In this document: piece after piece, positions 62,164-64,000 of the stretch
Numbering within the stretch: the first letter of the stretch is position 1
Layout of the letters: each line of letters starts with the position of its first letter
Assembly (NCBI GenBank): GCA_964608095.1
Contig: CAZSMK010000011.1
Coordinates: 62,001 to 126,000, forward strand
Length of the DNA: 64,000 nt
Reading direction: 5' to 3'
Source: CAZSMK01 sp964608095
Lineage (GTDB): Bacteria > Sumerlaeota > Sumerlaeia > MWCT01 > JAGHBZ01
Made by a program: the position numbers and the translations under genes
The notes under the pieces: generated by a model
Told to the model about the DNA's origin: nothing
Databases searched by the model: none
What the model saw: the letters and a program-made list of their open reading frames with translations, nothing else

Positions 62164-63879
62164 TTACCTATTTAATAATTTCTTCAAATGTATCCACTTA
62201 CGAGTATTTATTACGTCTCCCGGAGCAAGCCACCCGCGACGTGCCTGTGCAACGCCAAACCGGATATAGTCAAGGTCATTTATCCTGTGAGTGTCAGTAT
62301 TTATAGCGACCATGACTCCTCGCTCCTTAGCCATTCTGCAATGCACATCTCTGAGATCGAGCCGATTTGGCTGGGAGTTTATCTCCAGAAAACAGCCGCG
62401 TTCACGAGCAGCATCCATGATTCGTTCCAGATCGATGTCATAGGGCTCACGCTCACTAATCCGCCGACCCGTCGGGTGCGCCAATATATTGAAATAAGGA
62501 TTATCCATTGCCCGGATAATTCGCTCGGTCTGCTTCTCACGCGATAACGTGAAGTTGCTGTGTACCGCACAAATCCTGATATCCAGCCGTTTTAAAATAT
62601 CATCGGGAAGATCGAGGCTCCCATCTTCGAGGATATCCACCTCTATACCTTTCAGAATACGTATCCCCTTTATCCTATCGTGTATCTTTTCAATTTCATC
62701 TATTTGCTTCGACAACCGCTTGACATCCAGGCCATTAACGACCGTGACATTTTTCGAGTGATCGGTGATGGCAATATATTGGTAACCGCGCTCTTTAGCC
62801 GCCTTTGCCAGTTCCTCGACTGTATGATGCCCGTCGGTTGCATTGGTATGAGCATGCAGATCACCCTGTAAATCATCCCATGAGACCAGCGAGGGTAGCC
62901 GATCTTCCCTGGACGCTTCTATCTCACCTTTATTCTCCCTCAATTCCGGTTCTATATAGTTAAGACCAAGTCGAGTGTAAATAGCCTTTTCGGTCTTGCC
63001 CGCCATTACTTTCTCACCCTTGAACAACCCGTATTCATTCAATTTATAGCCTTTATCCATAGCAATCTTCCGAAGAGACAGGGTATGTGGCCGTGAGCCG
63101 GTAAAATATAACAGGGCGGCGCCATAACTCTTTTCGGGCACCACGCGCAAATCCACCTGTAACCCAGATTTGAGCAGAATAGTCGATCGTGTCTTTCCCT
63201 TCGAGACCACCTTGTCTATGTTTTCATATTTCCCAAAATAGTCGATGAATTCTTTGCCCTTTTCATGGACAACCACAATATCAAGATCGCCCACTGTCGC
63301 GTTCCAGCGCCGATAACTTCCCGCAACCGTTACCTTTCCCACTCTTTCATAGTTTTTGAGATAGTCGACAAGTGGTGTGGCAATTTGTCTTGCTTCAGAC
63401 AATAAAAGTCTCTCTTGCAAAGATTTTGCACGTTCAATGTCCTCGAGGATTTTCTTTTCTGTTTTTGCCCCGAATCCCTCGATGGTTCTTATTTTTTCGT
63501 TCTTTGCCGCTTCTTCCAGATCTTCGAGACTCGTAATGTTCAATTTCTCGTGTAAAGCCCGGACACGCTCCGCACCTAATCCAGATATCTTCAATAATTC
63601 CGTAATCTCGGGGTGTACCTCTTTTTTCAACTCTTCCAACTGCTCGAGTGTTCCCGTATCTATTATTTCCCTGACTTTTGCAGCAAGGTCCTCTCCGATT
63701 CCGGGTAAATCCGTTATGTCTTCATCCTCTGTAAACGACGAAATATTTTTGGAAAGTCCGCCGATGGTACTTGCCGCTTCCCTGTATGCGCGAATCCTGA
63801 ATCTATTCGCACCTTTGATCTCGAGTAAATCGGCTATTGTAGTGAATATCGCCGCTATATCTGAGTTGGTAACCGGCAT
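62164..63879 (-). CDS. polX: DNA polymerase X with C-terminal PHP nuclease domain
   Basis: A 571-residue bacterial PolX. Residues 1-140 hold helix-hairpin-helix motifs; the polymerase core has GSYRRWNATVGDLDIVV (metal Asp198 and Asp200) and QVDLRVV (Asp243); residues 335-571 are a PHP domain starting GDLHAHTNATDG (metal His342, His344) with a 3'-5' exonuclease, 3'-phosphatase and AP-endonuclease role in studied members. It fills short gaps in base excision repair and is followed after only 4 bp by ligA, so the two are co-expressed. AGGA lies 7 bases before the ATG; the preceding gene stops 9 bp upstream. Confidence 0.96.
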   Translation of the reverse strand: MPVTNSDIAAIFTTIADLLEIKGANRFRIRAYREAASTIGGLSKNISSFTEDEDITDLPGIGEDLAAKVREIIDTGTLEQLEELKKEVHPEITELLKISGLGAERVRALHEKLNITSLEDLEEAAKNEKIRTIEGFGAKTEKKILEDIERAKSLQERLLLSEARQIATPLVDYLKNYERVGKVTVAGSYRRWNATVGDLDIVVVHEKGKEFIDYFGKYENIDKVVSKGKTRSTILLKSGLQVDLRVVPEKSYGAALLYFTGSRPHTLSLRKIAMDKGYKLNEYGLFKGEKVMAGKTEKAIYTRLGLNYIEPELRENKGEIEASREDRLPSLVSWDDLQGDLHAHTNATDGHHTVEELAKAAKERGYQYIAITDHSKNVTVVNGLDVKRLSKQIDEIEKIHDRIKGIRILKGIEVDILEDGSLDLPDDILKRLDIRICAVHSNFTLSREKQTERIIRAMDNPYFNILAHPTGRRISEREPYDIDLERIMDAARERGCFLEINSQPNRLDLRDVHCRMAKERGVMVAINTDTHRINDLDYIRFGVAQARRGWLAPGDVINTRKWIHLKKLLNR

Positions 63880-63888
63880 TACTTGTTC

Positions 63889-64000
63889 CTATTCAGAATC
63901 GTCCCGCTTCTCGTTGGTTTGATTCTTGAATGAATTAATAAGACGTTGTTTCAAATCCCATAAATTTTGAGTAAGTGAAACGTGATAAACATGAGGATTA
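63889..64000 (-). CDS. C-terminal fragment of an unidentified gene (runs off the window)
   Basis: The minus strand is open from the right edge to a TAG at 63889-63891, giving 36 residues that end in NSFKNQTNEKRDDSE; the earlier part is NPHVYHVSLTQNLWDLK. A stop 9 bp before polX with polX's ribosome site in between is the spacing of an operon, which is the main support. The amphipathic then hydrophilic tail fits a protein C-terminus, but no family can be named. Confidence 0.5.
   Translation of the reverse strand, partial: NPHVYHVSLTQNLWDLKQRLINSFKNQTNEKRDDSE

Noticed and set aside
1..64000. tRNA, rRNA, CRISPR, prophage or restriction-modification loci
   Set aside because: I looked for T-arm-like GTTCRA blocks, rRNA-like tracts, regular repeat-spacer arrays and typical defence or phage proteins and saw none.

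Overview
This is a bacterial chromosome segment of middling GC. It carries bacterial housekeeping genes (mnmE, rsmG, nadD, pgsA, pheA, ligA), Shine-Dalgarno sites ahead of most genes and several sigma70-like promoters. Lipoproteins with lipoboxes, TRAP and sugar ABC transporters, many secreted proteins and several lineage-type hypothetical families suggest a free-living heterotroph from a poorly sampled, probably uncultured phylum. I cannot name the phylum from sequence alone. No rRNA, tRNA, CRISPR array, phage genes or transposase gene were seen.

Layout. (1) 1-5062: a divergent sugar-uptake locus (two MalFG-type permeases, the first cut by the window edge, against a binding lipoprotein and a cytosolic glycosidase-like protein) with a palindromic operator candidate between. 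(2) 5256-10567: a Yip1-like membrane protein, then three secreted proteins on the minus strand (CarboxypepD_reg-like, a degenerate subtilase, a tandem alpha/beta-hydrolase). (3) 10886-18267: orphan histidine kinase, glycosyltransferase, membrane-anchored pseudokinase, PLP dehydratase, DUF2784 protein and an AhpF-like thioredoxin reductase. (4) 18426-22002: an EndoQ nuclease fused to a UvrD-type helicase, and a small membrane protein. (5) 22335-31594: thymidine phosphorylase, DUF4416, an S55 (SpoIVB-type) protease with apparently permuted halves, a secreted beta-propeller, pgsA, macrodomain hydrolase, rRNA pseudouridine synthase, pheA. (6) 31700-39674: large secreted glycosidase, ferritin-like protein, mnmE, membrane proteins, rsmG. 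(7) 39735-49767, all minus strand: a TRAP transporter with a UspA protein, then a glycosidase followed by a CUT2 (ribose-type) ABC transporter. (8) 49768-50248: a gene-free stretch with a long imperfect hairpin and a perfect 26-bp inverted repeat resembling a REPIN/MITE. (9) 50249-64000, all minus strand: nadD, an SDR protein and a radical SAM protein, then a ten-gene close-packed run joining DNA repair (PolX, LigA, Fpg/Nei) to redox functions (Rieske-flavoprotein, thioredoxin reductase, glutaredoxin) and a nicotinamidase-VOC fusion.

Themes. Three solute importers and three glycosidase-like proteins point to scavenging of plant- or algal-type glycans and small acids. Base repair is unusually well represented: Fpg/Nei, PolX and LigA are almost contiguous, and EndoQ-helicase lies elsewhere in the window. 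NAD metabolism (NadD, nicotinamidase) and NAD-dependent ligation occur in the same right-hand half. The most unusual items are the permuted S55 protease with its propeller partner, the EndoQ-UvrD fusion, the nicotinamidase-VOC fusion, the pseudokinase and the REPIN-like repeat.
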